Positions 35,902 to 44,401 of a stretch of 64,000 nucleotides of DNA are shown here, in pieces; within the stretch, counting starts at the first letter, position 1; every line of letters begins with the position of its first letter. Both the position numbers and the translations under genes were made by a program. The stretch is from NCBI GenBank assembly GCA_910577295.1, contig CAJTLS010000001.1, positions 49,825-113,824 on the forward strand. The letters are read 5' to 3'. The DNA comes from an uncultured Eubacterium sp. (GTDB taxonomy: Bacteria > Bacillota > Clostridia > Lachnospirales > Lachnospiraceae). The notes beneath the pieces were generated by a model. It saw only the letters and a list, made by a program, of their open reading frames with translations. It was not told the origin of the DNA and did no database searches.

Positions 35902-37821
35902 CTAATTGTTTGCGTCAGGACGCAGGCTCAGATTGCCGAAACGCTTCTTTCTCTCGCGCTTATTTTCATAGAGCAAATTATCACTTATTGTAATGTAATA
36001 CTCTAATGTGTTATCGGAATTTGGCTCGCTAATCGTAAATCCGGTACTTGCGTTGACCTGATAAGGTAACTCGCTGGAGGCATTAAAATCGTGCAGGTAT
36101 TGTTGGAAACGTTGGACGAATCCGTCTGCCTGTTCGGCAGTATAGCCAAAACCAAACACTTCATATTCATCACCGCCAATGCGAGCACAGATTTCTTCTC
36201 CCGTGCAGGCGCTTTGGATTGCTTTTGCGATTGTACAAAGAGCGGTATCCCCCTGCGCATGTCCGTATTCATCATTGATATATTTCAAATTGTCCATATC
36301 TATACCGAGAATCATCGAAGAAACATTACATTTTTGGGAATGAGCCAACTCGGTGGCGGAATATTGTTCAAAACCGCGCCGGTTGTATAGCTTTGTCAGT
36401 GAATCCTGTAAATACAGCGTATTCAGTTTGTCGAGAAGCGCTTCGTTTTTGGCGCGGATATGTGCATTTTCCAATGTGTTCCCGACGATGGCAAGCCATG
36501 AATGGAACAGGGAATTGGTATGTTTCTTACCGCTGGAAGTAGCCGCAACATACCCGAAATTATATTGTAAATAATGTATCGGAAAGAAATAAATGCTCAT
36601 TGGCTCCTCGCGGATTGCCTCTGGAGGCAGCAAATCTTTTGTTGCAAAACTGGAAGTGATGATTGGCGTCAAATCTTTTAAGCTGTAAATGGACTGTGAT
36701 TGTTCAGCAAACCCCGGTTTTTCCTGCCTTGTCTGCGGGAAACTGCCCTCGCCCTTTTTGCCGAGGCACAGATAGAAATCCCTTGCATTATCCGGATAAT
36801 CTTCGATTGCCAGATAGTCTCCGATATCTTCCGTACACACAAGATTTTCTAAAGCGATGGAAGTAAAAGTATTGTGAACGGATTGGTTTAACAGTTGTTC
36901 GCTGAGGTCAACTTCTTTCATCTGACATACGCTCATGTCGTGCATGCTGACGGTTTCGCAGCCGCACGAATTGCGGATGACAGGAACGACATTGGTATAA
37001 CGGTTTTTATCTACTTCTTTTCCCTGCAAAAGCTGATGAATCGTATCAACGGCAAGAAATGCCAGCTCGTCAATGCGGACTTTGCATGTAGTCAGTGGAG
37101 GAAAATTGTTGCGTGCATCTGCCACGTCGTCAAAGCCGCAGATTGCGAAATCCTGCGGAATATTGTATCCTTGCAGTATCAGGCTCTTACAAAGAGAAAG
37201 TGCCATATAATCATTTGCGCAGACGATAGCCTGCGGAGGGTTCGGCAGCGACGTAAAATGATGGGCGGCCGGTTCTCCCATGGACTTCCAGAAGTCGCCC
37301 TCAAATACATATTCGTCCGGGTGGGGAAGCTGTAACTGTTCCATTGTTTTGTGATATATTTGCAAACGAAAAACTGCGTCGGGATGGCTCAAAGGCCCCG
37401 ACATAAAGGCGATACGGTCATAGTTGTGAACTTCGTGCAGATGGCGGATAAGGGAGGGAATGGCGTCCTTATCATCGGCAAGTATATTATAATAGCCATC
37501 GACTTTCGTTCTTATGCTGATAATCGGACAGTGACAGCGCTCGTCAAGCAGTTTTTTTACATCGGCAACGATGGTGTCGCTCTCAAAAGTATCGTGGCAC
37601 AGAATAAAGGCGTCTAACTGCTCAAAAGGAATCAGATGCATGATATTGTTTTCACCGGCAGCATTATTATTCCCTCTTCCATATATGGTAAAAGCGGAAA
37701 AGACAAGAAAATTATAGCCTTTCTCTTTCATATAGCGGGAAAGGTAGCTGGAAAGTTCAATTTGATAAAAAGCTGTAATATCGAAAATCATGATTCCTAT
37801 TGTTTTACGTCCATTTAACAT
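35902..37821 (-). CDS. LacI-type sugar sensor fused to GGDEF diguanylate cyclase
   Basis: 639 residues. Residues ~1-280 resemble the periplasmic-binding-protein-like effector domain of LacI/PurR regulators (FMSGPLSHPDAVFRLQIY, PPQAIVCANDYMALSLC, CGFDDVADARNNFPPLTTC) but no helix-turn-helix precedes it and there is no signal peptide. A middle domain and short helical stretch follow, then a C-terminal GGDEF domain with active site RIGGDEYEVFG near residues 549-553. It should therefore make cyclic di-GMP in response to a cytoplasmic sugar-like ligand. GAGGTG lies about 8 bases before the start. It is convergent with sortase B. Confidence 0.88.
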   Translation of the reverse strand: MLNGRKTIGIMIFDITAFYQIELSSYLSRYMKEKGYNFLVFSAFTIYGRGNNNAAGENNIMHLIPFEQLDAFILCHDTFESDTIVADVKKLLDERCHCPIISIRTKVDGYYNILADDKDAIPSLIRHLHEVHNYDRIAFMSGPLSHPDAVFRLQIYHKTMEQLQLPHPDEYVFEGDFWKSMGEPAAHHFTSLPNPPQAIVCANDYMALSLCKSLILQGYNIPQDFAICGFDDVADARNNFPPLTTCKVRIDELAFLAVDTIHQLLQGKEVDKNRYTNVVPVIRNSCGCETVSMHDMSVCQMKEVDLSEQLLNQSVHNTFTSIALENLVCTEDIGDYLAIEDYPDNARDFYLCLGKKGEGSFPQTRQEKPGFAEQSQSIYSLKDLTPIITSSFATKDLLPPEAIREEPMSIYFFPIHYLQYNFGYVAATSSGKKHTNSLFHSWLAIVGNTLENAHIRAKNEALLDKLNTLYLQDSLTKLYNRRGFEQYSATELAHSQKCNVSSMILGIDMDNLKYINDEYGHAQGDTALCTIAKAIQSACTGEEICARIGGDEYEVFGFGYTAEQADGFVQRFQQYLHDFNASSELPYQVNASTGFTISEPNSDNTLEYYITISDNLLYENKRERKKRFGNLSLRPDANN

Positions 37822-37847
37822 AACTGCACCTCGTTTTAATCTGGCTT

Positions 37848-38606
37848 CTATGCAAATACTTCCGGGAAAAGAAAGTAAATGAATTGACGGGCATATTTTT
37901 TCCCCTCTGCCGTCGCATTCGTCATAATGAAAAATACAGGCTCGTTCTGTAAGGGGATTCGGTCTGAAAAAAGTGACTGGTATACGGAACTCTCCGCAAT
38001 GCGGATACCGTAAGCCGCTCCTTTTTGATTATCGTCTGTAGAGGGAATATATAAATATTTTTGCAGACGGGAGTACTCCTCTTTTGTGAGAAAGGTACTC
38101 AGGTCTGTTATAAAACCATTTTTCATGTAAGTCTGCTCGATGTGGGCAGGCGTGGCAATCATAGTGTCAAGCATACCGGCCACTAAACGGCTGCCAATTT
38201 CCGAGAGGTCTTTTCCGGCGTCGCTGCCAAATTGTGCGGCGATATCCGGCTCCGTATAATAAATGGAAAAAGAGGCCTTGTTCTGCCCGATATCCATGTC
38301 TAGCGTTTCGGTAAACCGGTCACTCAGTTCAGTAAGGGCGCTGTCGGAAATGGATTCATTTAAAATGGCACAGCGCATATAAATATCAGCTTTTTTTATA
38401 AAGTCAACCCAGAGGATGTAAAAAACGACGGCCGCAATGGCGATTATGACGAGCAGTTTAGGAAGATAATAAGTAGAAAAATGTGTCCAGCGTTGTTTGG
38501 GGGACATATTCCGAAATCGCTCTTTTTCCGGCATATTATCGTCTCGTTGCTGATAAATGGCGGCGTCATCCAGAGATGTCTTCTTTCCATTAATGTTAAT
38601 TGCCAT
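37848..38606 (-). CDS. Single-pass membrane protein with extracellular domain, unknown function
   Basis: 252 residues. A basic cytoplasmic N-terminus of about 48 residues, one membrane helix (LLVIIAIAAVVFYILWVDFI) and a soluble domain of about 180 residues expected outside. No domain is recognised; the outer part vaguely recalls extracellular solute-binding-like fragments (MIATPAHIEQTYMKNGFI). It is in line with the sugar-sensor GGDEF gene and 26 bases upstream of it, so both may share an mRNA. AAAGG lies about 9 bases before the ATG. Confidence 0.7.
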   Translation of the reverse strand: MAININGKKTSLDDAAIYQQRDDNMPEKERFRNMSPKQRWTHFSTYYLPKLLVIIAIAAVVFYILWVDFIKKADIYMRCAILNESISDSALTELSDRFTETLDMDIGQNKASFSIYYTEPDIAAQFGSDAGKDLSEIGSRLVAGMLDTMIATPAHIEQTYMKNGFITDLSTFLTKEEYSRLQKYLYIPSTDDNQKGAAYGIRIAESSVYQSLFSDRIPLQNEPVFFIMTNATAEGKKYARQFIYFLFPEVFA

Positions 38607-38641
38607 GAGTTATTACCTTTCTATTGTGATATTATCATGCC

Positions 38642-38656
38642 TTTGTGATACACAAA
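38642..38656. promoter_or_regulatory. Palindrome TTTGTGATACACAAA
   Basis: A 15-base inverted repeat in the 38607-39128 gap, upstream of the membrane protein gene on the minus strand. It shares TTTGTG/CACAAA with a second palindrome near 38933 above the ammonium transporter promoter, so both could bind the same CRP/FNR-type regulator. Confidence 0.4.
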
Positions 38657-38674
38657 TGTCGTGGTTAAAAGGTT

Positions 38675-38857
38675 TTTTGTACTTTTGACTCTGGTAGATG
38701 CTATGGATTGCTCCGTTGTTTCACAACTCCCGCAATCCATAAACATTCGAAATTCGCTGATTTACTGCGTAAATCGCTTCTTTCTCATGTTTGGCGAGTC
38801 TCAAATGCAAAAATTTTTCATGCGAGCATGAAAATTTTTGTACTTTCGACTCTGGTA
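38675..38857. repeat. 22-bp direct repeats bounding a hairpin-rich spacer
   Basis: 38675-38696 and 38836-38857 match at 21 of 22 bases. Between them are several inverted repeats: TATGGATTGC/GCAATCCATA and an AAATTTTTCATGC/GCATGAAAATTT pair. No reading frame is present. Either a small non-coding mobile element or a duplicated segment. Confidence 0.7.
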
Positions 38858-38932
38858 TCATAGTATCATATTTTGATTAAAAAGAAAAGAATACTGTCAT
38901 TATTTCTAAAAAATTAATTTTTTACAATGAGC

Positions 38933-38951
38933 TTTTGTGACATATCACAAA
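38933..38951. promoter_or_regulatory. Palindromic operator-like site above the amt promoter
   Basis: TTTGTGA and TCACAAA face each other with a few bases between, ending 16 bases before the -35 element. The half-site TGTGA is that of CRP/FNR-superfamily regulators. Confidence 0.45.
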
Positions 38952-38966
38952 GTTTTAAAAACGCTA

Positions 38967-38995
38967 TTGACATTTATTTGCAATGCTCTTATAAT
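38967..38995 (+). promoter_or_regulatory. Consensus sigma-A promoter of the ammonium transporter
   Basis: A perfect TTGACA at 38967-38972 and perfect TATAAT at 38990-38995 with the ideal 17-base spacer. Transcription should start near 39002, only about 14 bases before the terminator hairpin. Confidence 0.85.
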
Positions 38996-39015
38996 TGCTC
39001 TCGTAAATGACGAGG

Positions 39016-39047
39016 GCGTCAGAAGAGAAATCTTCTGGCGCTTTTTT
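39016..39047 (+). terminator. Intrinsic terminator in the amt leader (attenuator)
   Basis: GCGTCAGAAGA pairs with TCTTCTGGCGC around a GAAA tetraloop, followed by TTTTTT. It lies between the consensus promoter and the amt start, so it would truncate transcription unless overridden. A smaller CTCGT/ACGAG hairpin precedes it (39000-39014 region). This implies an attenuation switch or a ~45-base small RNA. Confidence 0.8.
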
Positions 39048-39128
39048 CTATTCTAAGGGAATGTTTTATTTTCGCGGAACAAACAACGAAAATGAGGCCT
39101 TACACTTACATTCAGGAGGTGCATGTAT

Positions 39129-40910
39129 ATGACACAGGAAATGACAAAAGCGTTGGCTGCCATGAGCAGTGAGTTATGGGGAGTCTGGTTTCTTATAGGA
39201 GCGGCGCTGGTATTTTGGATGCAGGCCGGATTTGCCATGGTGGAAGCAGGTTTTACAAGGGCAAAGAACACCGGTAATATCATTATGAAAAACCTGATGG
39301 ATTTTTGTATTGGTACAGTAGTGTTTATTATTATCGGATTTAGCTTTTTACTCGGTGAGGATTTACTCGGATTCATCGGTAAACCGGGATTTGATTTATT
39401 TACGAATTATGCAAATTTCGACTGGTCAAATTTTATATTCAATCTTGTATTTTGTGCAACGACGGCGACCATCGTATCGGGAGCAATGGCGGAGAGAACG
39501 AAGTTCCTTTCCTACTGTGTGTATTCAGCAGTAATTTCCGCGCTTGTCTATCCGATTGAGGCGCACTGGATTTGGGGCGGCGGCTGGTTAGCGCAGATGG
39601 GCTTCCATGATTTTGCAGGTTCTTGTGCTATTCATATGGTAGGCGGAATTGCGGCGCTTGTGGGAGCAAAAATTCTCGGTCCCCGAATCGGAAAGTTTAC
39701 AAAGGATAAGCATAATAAAATCGTTAAAGTAAACGCCTTTCCGGGACATAACCTTACGATTGGGGCGCTTGGCGTATTTATTTTATGGCTTGGCTGGTAT
39801 GGCTTTAACGGGGCGGCGGCGACGAGTACGGCGCAGCTTGGCTCGATTTTTCTGACAACAACTGTGGCCCCGGCAATTGCCACAGTTACCTGTATGATTT
39901 TCACGTGGATAAAATACGGGAAACCGGATGTATCCATGTGTCTGAACGCATCGTTAGCCGGTCTGGTAGCGATTACGGCGTCCTGTGACGTCACGGATGC
40001 GCTCGGAGCAATTTGCATCGGTGCAGTAGCAGGTGTGCTTGTAGTCTTTGGCGTATGGCTGCTTGATTACAAATTACATATTGACGACCCGGTAGGAGCA
40101 GTTGCCGTTCACTGTCTGAATGGTATATGGGGTACGATTGCCGTCGGTCTTTTTGCCACACCGAGCGCACCGGGATATTCTCTGGCAGACGAGGCGGGGA
40201 ATGTTGTCAGCGGCTTGTTTTATGGTGGCGGAGTTAAACTTATCGGATGGCAGCTTACGGGCTTTGCCGCCGTTGCCGCATGGGCGGCTGTGACGATGAT
40301 AATAGTCTTTTATGTGATTAAGATGATATTTGGTCTTCGCGTTACCGAAGAGGAAGAGGTGCTCGGTCTTGATTCCACAGAGCATGGATTAAAGAGTGCA
40401 TATGCCGGCTTTGTTACTTCGGTAGAGGGGGTATCCGGTATTACGGCAAAAAAAGGAAAGGGTATGGAATATGCCCCGTCCTCTTCCGTTTCCGTACCAA
40501 TGGATGATGCAGTTCCGGTTCAGGTAAAAACAGAAAGCGCCGGTATTGCCTCGGATGTGAAGTTGTCAAAAGTAGATATCATATGCAGACAGAGTAAATT
40601 CGAAGATTTGAAAGAGGCTCTGAATGCAATTGGAGTGCAGGGGATTACGGTGACACAGGTGCTTGGCTGCGGCACACAGAAAGGAAAGGCCGAGTACTAT
40701 CGAGGCGTGCCGGTGGAATTCACGCTTTTGCCGAAGATGAAAGTGGAAGTCGTTGTCAGCGCAGTACCTGTGTCGAAAGTAGTTTCCGCTGCGAAAGATG
40801 CATTGTATACGGGTCATATCGGCGATGGGAAAATATTTATCTACGACGTCGGCGACGTCATCAAAGTGAGAACCGGAGAGTCCGGATTTGACGCTTTACA
40901 AGATGATTAA
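39129..40910 (+). CDS. amt: Ammonium transporter fused to a P-II signalling domain
   Basis: 593 residues. Residues ~10-415 are a complete Amt channel of about eleven helices (FWMQAGFAMVEAGFTRAKN, IEAHWIWGGGWLA, DFAGSCAIHMVGG, DDPVGAVAVHCLNGIWG). A linker leads to a C-terminal GlnB/P-II domain (about 477-593) with the T-loop GTQKGKAEYYRG and the signature GKIFIYDVGDVIKVRTGE. P-II normally docks on Amt to close it; here it is built in. AGGAGG at 39114-39119 is 9 bases from this ATG but only 3 from an ATG at 39123. Regulation: consensus promoter, palindrome and leader terminator upstream. Confidence 0.93.
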   Translation: MTQEMTKALAAMSSELWGVWFLIGAALVFWMQAGFAMVEAGFTRAKNTGNIIMKNLMDFCIGTVVFIIIGFSFLLGEDLLGFIGKPGFDLFTNYANFDWSNFIFNLVFCATTATIVSGAMAERTKFLSYCVYSAVISALVYPIEAHWIWGGGWLAQMGFHDFAGSCAIHMVGGIAALVGAKILGPRIGKFTKDKHNKIVKVNAFPGHNLTIGALGVFILWLGWYGFNGAAATSTAQLGSIFLTTTVAPAIATVTCMIFTWIKYGKPDVSMCLNASLAGLVAITASCDVTDALGAICIGAVAGVLVVFGVWLLDYKLHIDDPVGAVAVHCLNGIWGTIAVGLFATPSAPGYSLADEAGNVVSGLFYGGGVKLIGWQLTGFAAVAAWAAVTMIIVFYVIKMIFGLRVTEEEEVLGLDSTEHGLKSAYAGFVTSVEGVSGITAKKGKGMEYAPSSSVSVPMDDAVPVQVKTESAGIASDVKLSKVDIICRQSKFEDLKEALNAIGVQGITVTQVLGCGTQKGKAEYYRGVPVEFTLLPKMKVEVVVSAVPVSKVVSAAKDALYTGHIGDGKIFIYDVGDVIKVRTGESGFDALQDD

Positions 40911-40925
40911 GGGCGGTAAGGCCCA

Positions 40926-43154
40926 TCACGCGGGAAAATCCAGCGTGATGGTCTGACCTGCCATCATCGAAAGCCGTTCTTCCGAGTCCTGATAGCGCAA
41001 AGTAATATCGGCTTGATGTGCGGCATGCAAAACGGCTGTTGTCAGCGAATGGTTTTTCCAACTCAAATCATAGACCACTCCGCCTACCCCGCAGAGTCCT
41101 TTTACTTCTCCATCTTTCCATGCACGGGGAAGCGCAGGGAGCAGAATCGTCCGCTCTTCGTCGGATTGCAGCAGCGCTTCGGCGATGGCGGCAATGGCGC
41201 CGAAGTTGCCGTCAATCTGAAATGGCGGATGGTTATCAAGAAGATTTGGCAAAGTCGAATGACTGAACAGTTGCAAAAGATTTGCATAAACCTGTTCTCC
41301 CTGCCACAGGCGCGCATACAGATTCATAATCCATGCGCGGCTCCAGCCGGTATGGCCGCCGCCGGCGGCAAGCCTGCGCTGTAAGGTGATTTCTGCCGCC
41401 TGACAGAGTTCCGGCGTGCCATCTTTTGTAATTTGATGGGCCGGATGGAGCGCCCACAGATGTGAAATGTGGCGGTGTCCGGGTTCGGCCTCTTCATAGT
41501 CCTTCTGCCATTCCATAAGCTGGCCGTGCCGGCCGATTTGCAGAGGGGCAATTTTTTTGTCATAGTTTTCTACTTTTTGTATGAGAGCACTGTCCTTTTC
41601 TTTCACGAGTGACGCGGCTTTAAGAAAATGCGAGAACAGCTCGTGCAAAATCTCATTGTCCATTGTGCAGCCATAAGTGAGGCAGCCGCTCGTACCGTCT
41701 TCCATAATGTAAGTATTCTCCGGCGAGAGCGACGGGCAAGTGACGTAATAACCGTCCACCTCAATGAGAAAATCGAGAAAAAACAGTACCGCTTCCCGAA
41801 GCGCCGGATACAGTTTTTGTAAAAATTCCATATCCTGCGTGTATAGGTAATGATTCCATATATGAGTACACATCCATGCGGCGCCCATAACCCAAAAGGT
41901 AGCCGAGATACATATGTCCTGCGGGGCGGTGTCGCCCCATAAATCGGTGTTATGGTGAGCAACAAAGCCGCGGCAGCCGTACATTTTTTTTGCAGTTTCC
42001 CTGCCGTTTGGCAGCATACGCAGCAGATGTTCAAAGAAAGGAAGCTCACAGTCTGACAGATGGCAGATTCCGGCAGGCCAGTAGTTCATTTCCGTATTGA
42101 TATTAATCGTGAATTTACTCTGCCACGGCGCATTGTAGTCACGATTCCAAATACCCTGTAAGTTGGCGGGAAGACAGTCGCCGCGGCTGGAGCAGATAAG
42201 CAGATAACGGCCAAAATCCATATAAGTATTAACCAGGCCGTTGTCGGGATGCGCTTCGTCGATACGGGCTAAGCGTTCGTCTGTGGGAAGCTTGTCCAGT
42301 TCCCAATCGTAGTCAAGGGAAAAGCTCATACGACAGAAGTAGGATCGGTATTCTTCGATATGTTCTGCCTTTAGCTGCCTGTAATCCACGGCGGAAGCCA
42401 AAGAAAGAATACGCTCCGTTTCCCTGCGGGGATTGTCGGCGCGGTACTCCGTAAAAGCCGTGAGGAGCACGGTAACGTTCGTGGCGCCCTTTGTCACGAT
42501 ATGTTCTCCGATTCCCTGTAAATCGCCGCTGTCGGAAAGAAAGCGCATACCGCAGCAGAAGTCCATACCGCCGCCCCCGAGATTTCCGGAGATATAGAGG
42601 CTGTCTTTGGTGTGTTCCGTCGCCTCATAAAAGCAGTCGCGCTGCAGGGAAGCGGCGAGGTCAAGTTTTCCTTTTTCTGAGGCGGAGAAGCGGGCGACAA
42701 TACAGTTATAATGCCGGCTTACAAAAGTCTCCACCTTGTATTCTACATTAGTAGATACATCGGTTATTGTGCTCGTATGGATTGCCGTTGCGAGGTCAAG
42801 AGTGCGCCGCAAGTCTTTAGTTTCTTTTAGCGCCCCGCAATAATCAAAATATACGTCTCCCAGCGTCTGATAGGAGTGCTGGCTCTGCGGCGTACCGGCA
42901 AGAGTATACTTGCAAAGTTCTTCGGCCTGTGGAATATTGCCCGCTAAAATGAGCTTGCGGATTTTGTCCAGATTGGCGAGTGCGTCGGGATTATTGCGCT
43001 CGCGTTTTTTCCCGAACCAGACCGAATCCTCATTGAGCTGAAAGTGTTCGTGGCTGCCCTCGCCGTAAATCATTGCGCCCAGTCTGCCGTTGCCGACAGG
43101 GAGAGCGCGGTTCCAGTCCCAATGGGACGGTTTTGTATAAAATAACTGACTCAT
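40926..43154 (-). CDS. GH95-family alpha-L-fucosidase/galactosidase
   Basis: 742 residues, no signal peptide, so cytoplasmic. GH95 features are WNRALPVGNGRLGAMIYG at the N-terminus, LQGIWNRDYNAPWQSKFTIN, NTEMNYWPAGICHLSDCELP and HHNTDLWGDTAP (conserved Asn/Asp of the catalytic region), GHRHISHLWALHP and QIDGNFGAIAAIAEAL. Members remove 1,2-linked fucose or related L-galactose from glycans. It diverges from an AraC regulator and a fucose-type catabolic operon, which supports fucose as product. Its start codon faces four tandem hairpins. Confidence 0.92.
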   Translation of the reverse strand: MSQLFYTKPSHWDWNRALPVGNGRLGAMIYGEGSHEHFQLNEDSVWFGKKRERNNPDALANLDKIRKLILAGNIPQAEELCKYTLAGTPQSQHSYQTLGDVYFDYCGALKETKDLRRTLDLATAIHTSTITDVSTNVEYKVETFVSRHYNCIVARFSASEKGKLDLAASLQRDCFYEATEHTKDSLYISGNLGGGGMDFCCGMRFLSDSGDLQGIGEHIVTKGATNVTVLLTAFTEYRADNPRRETERILSLASAVDYRQLKAEHIEEYRSYFCRMSFSLDYDWELDKLPTDERLARIDEAHPDNGLVNTYMDFGRYLLICSSRGDCLPANLQGIWNRDYNAPWQSKFTININTEMNYWPAGICHLSDCELPFFEHLLRMLPNGRETAKKMYGCRGFVAHHNTDLWGDTAPQDICISATFWVMGAAWMCTHIWNHYLYTQDMEFLQKLYPALREAVLFFLDFLIEVDGYYVTCPSLSPENTYIMEDGTSGCLTYGCTMDNEILHELFSHFLKAASLVKEKDSALIQKVENYDKKIAPLQIGRHGQLMEWQKDYEEAEPGHRHISHLWALHPAHQITKDGTPELCQAAEITLQRRLAAGGGHTGWSRAWIMNLYARLWQGEQVYANLLQLFSHSTLPNLLDNHPPFQIDGNFGAIAAIAEALLQSDEERTILLPALPRAWKDGEVKGLCGVGGVVYDLSWKNHSLTTAVLHAAHQADITLRYQDSEERLSMMAGQTITLDFPA

Positions 43155-43207
43155 TATCGTAACCCCCTGTGTTCAATCTCTATTCCGAAGCGCAGCGGAG
43201 GAAGTAC

Positions 43208-43330
43208 GAGCAAAAAGCAGCGGAGCTGTTTTTGCTCTGTACATAACGAACCAAAGGTTCGTATACTATTTGTGGCGCTTCGGCACAAATAGTGGTGCGA
43301 ACAATAAGCTATCGAGCTTATTGTTCACAC
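43208..43330. repeat. Four tandem perfect hairpins between GH95 and AraC genes
   Basis: Inverted repeats at 43208-43237 (GAGCAAAAA/TTTTTGCTC), 43246-43262 (ACGAACC/GGTTCGT), 43265-43293 (ACTATTTGTG/CACAAATAGT, TTCG-type loop) and 43296-43330 (GAACAATAAGCT/AGCTTATTGTTC). There is no T tract. They lie in the 5' region of the GH95 gene on the minus strand. The remaining gap holds only the AraC promoter. Confidence 0.85.
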
Positions 43331-43354
43331 TATTACCTTGACATTATTATATAT

Positions 43355-43383
43355 TTGAAACTTCATTTTTTCTATAGTATAAT
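43355..43383 (+). promoter_or_regulatory. Promoter of the AraC-led operon
   Basis: TTGAAA at 43355-43360 and TATAAT at 43378-43383, 17 bases apart, about 50 bases before the AraC start codon. Confidence 0.6.
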
Positions 43384-43435
43384 GTGACATAAATCAGAAG
43401 GGCACGTGTACATAAACGCAACAAAGGGGAAGAGT

Positions 43436-44287
43436 ATGGAATATTATAGCAATTATTCCTTTCAGATTGAGGATGTGAAAATACGGGTGACGATGGTAAG
43501 TTACCGCAAATTCAGACAGATATTACCGATGCATTGCCACGGTGAAAATATATATGAAATCCATTATGTGGCCGGAGGCAGGGGAACGGTAATTCTCGAT
43601 TCGGTGAGTTACGGGATAGAAGAGGGAACCCTCTATGTGACCGGCCCCAATGTATTTCACGAACAGATACCGGACAAAGACAATCCGGTCACGGAGTTTG
43701 GCTTATATCTGCATGTTGATTCACCGCGCCCGCAAGGAACGATTATGTCCGCTTTTTGTAAAGAAGTGAGATGGGTTGGCAGAGGGAGAAAGGAACTTCG
43801 CCATTTTATGCAGCAGATAATATTGGAGCATAAGCGCAAAGATTTGGGATGGGAAAAGAAAATTCCCTTTCTGTTAGCAGAATTTCTCATTGACTGCGTC
43901 AGAAGCTACGGGTCGTCGCTGCCGCAGACGGATGAACTGCCACAGCCGGACGAGACTTTTTTTACCCATGAGATTCGCGAAGAGAACGCACAGCTTGTTA
44001 TGGATGAGATGTTTCTTTATGAATACCGTGAGATATGTCTGGAGGGGCTGGCGGAGCGGCTCGGGTTCAGCGTCAGGCAGACACAGCGGTTTATCCGCAA
44101 AATTTATCACAAATCGTTTTCTGAAAAGAAGCGGGAGGCAAGAATGCTGGCGGCGGTAACGATGCTCTCCCACACAAAGATGAAGATTACGGATATCAGT
44201 GACAATCTCGGATATTCTTCCGTGGAACATTTCTCCCACGCATTTTCCCAATATTACGGGAAGTCGCCAAGAGAGTTCCGGAAATGA
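43436..44287 (+). CDS. AraC-family regulator of the sugar operon
   Basis: 283 residues. N-terminal cupin (MHCHGENIYEIHYVAGGRGTVIL), C-terminal double helix-turn-helix (ICLEGLAERLGFSVRQTQRFI, ITDISDNLGYSSVEHFSHAF). Start: AAGGGGA lies 5 bases before this ATG. It sits between GH95 and the catabolic genes and is the likely activator of both; the inducing sugar would be fucose or a related compound by context. Confidence 0.9.
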   Translation: MEYYSNYSFQIEDVKIRVTMVSYRKFRQILPMHCHGENIYEIHYVAGGRGTVILDSVSYGIEEGTLYVTGPNVFHEQIPDKDNPVTEFGLYLHVDSPRPQGTIMSAFCKEVRWVGRGRKELRHFMQQIILEHKRKDLGWEKKIPFLLAEFLIDCVRSYGSSLPQTDELPQPDETFFTHEIREENAQLVMDEMFLYEYREICLEGLAERLGFSVRQTQRFIRKIYHKSFSEKKREARMLAAVTMLSHTKMKITDISDNLGYSSVEHFSHAFSQYYGKSPREFRK

Positions 44288-44401
44288 CAAATGCGGCAAT
44301 ATGTCACCACAGAGGGGCAGATTGTCGCATTTTTGTATAAAAAAATTTTTGCAAAAAGATATAATGATGTTATTGAGGAATGGAGGAATGGAGGGTATGG
44401 T

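Noticed and set aside
39000..39047. ANTAR-type dual hairpin in the amt leader
   Set aside because: The loops are AAATG and GAAA, not six-base loops with A1 and G4; reported as an attenuator of unknown type instead.
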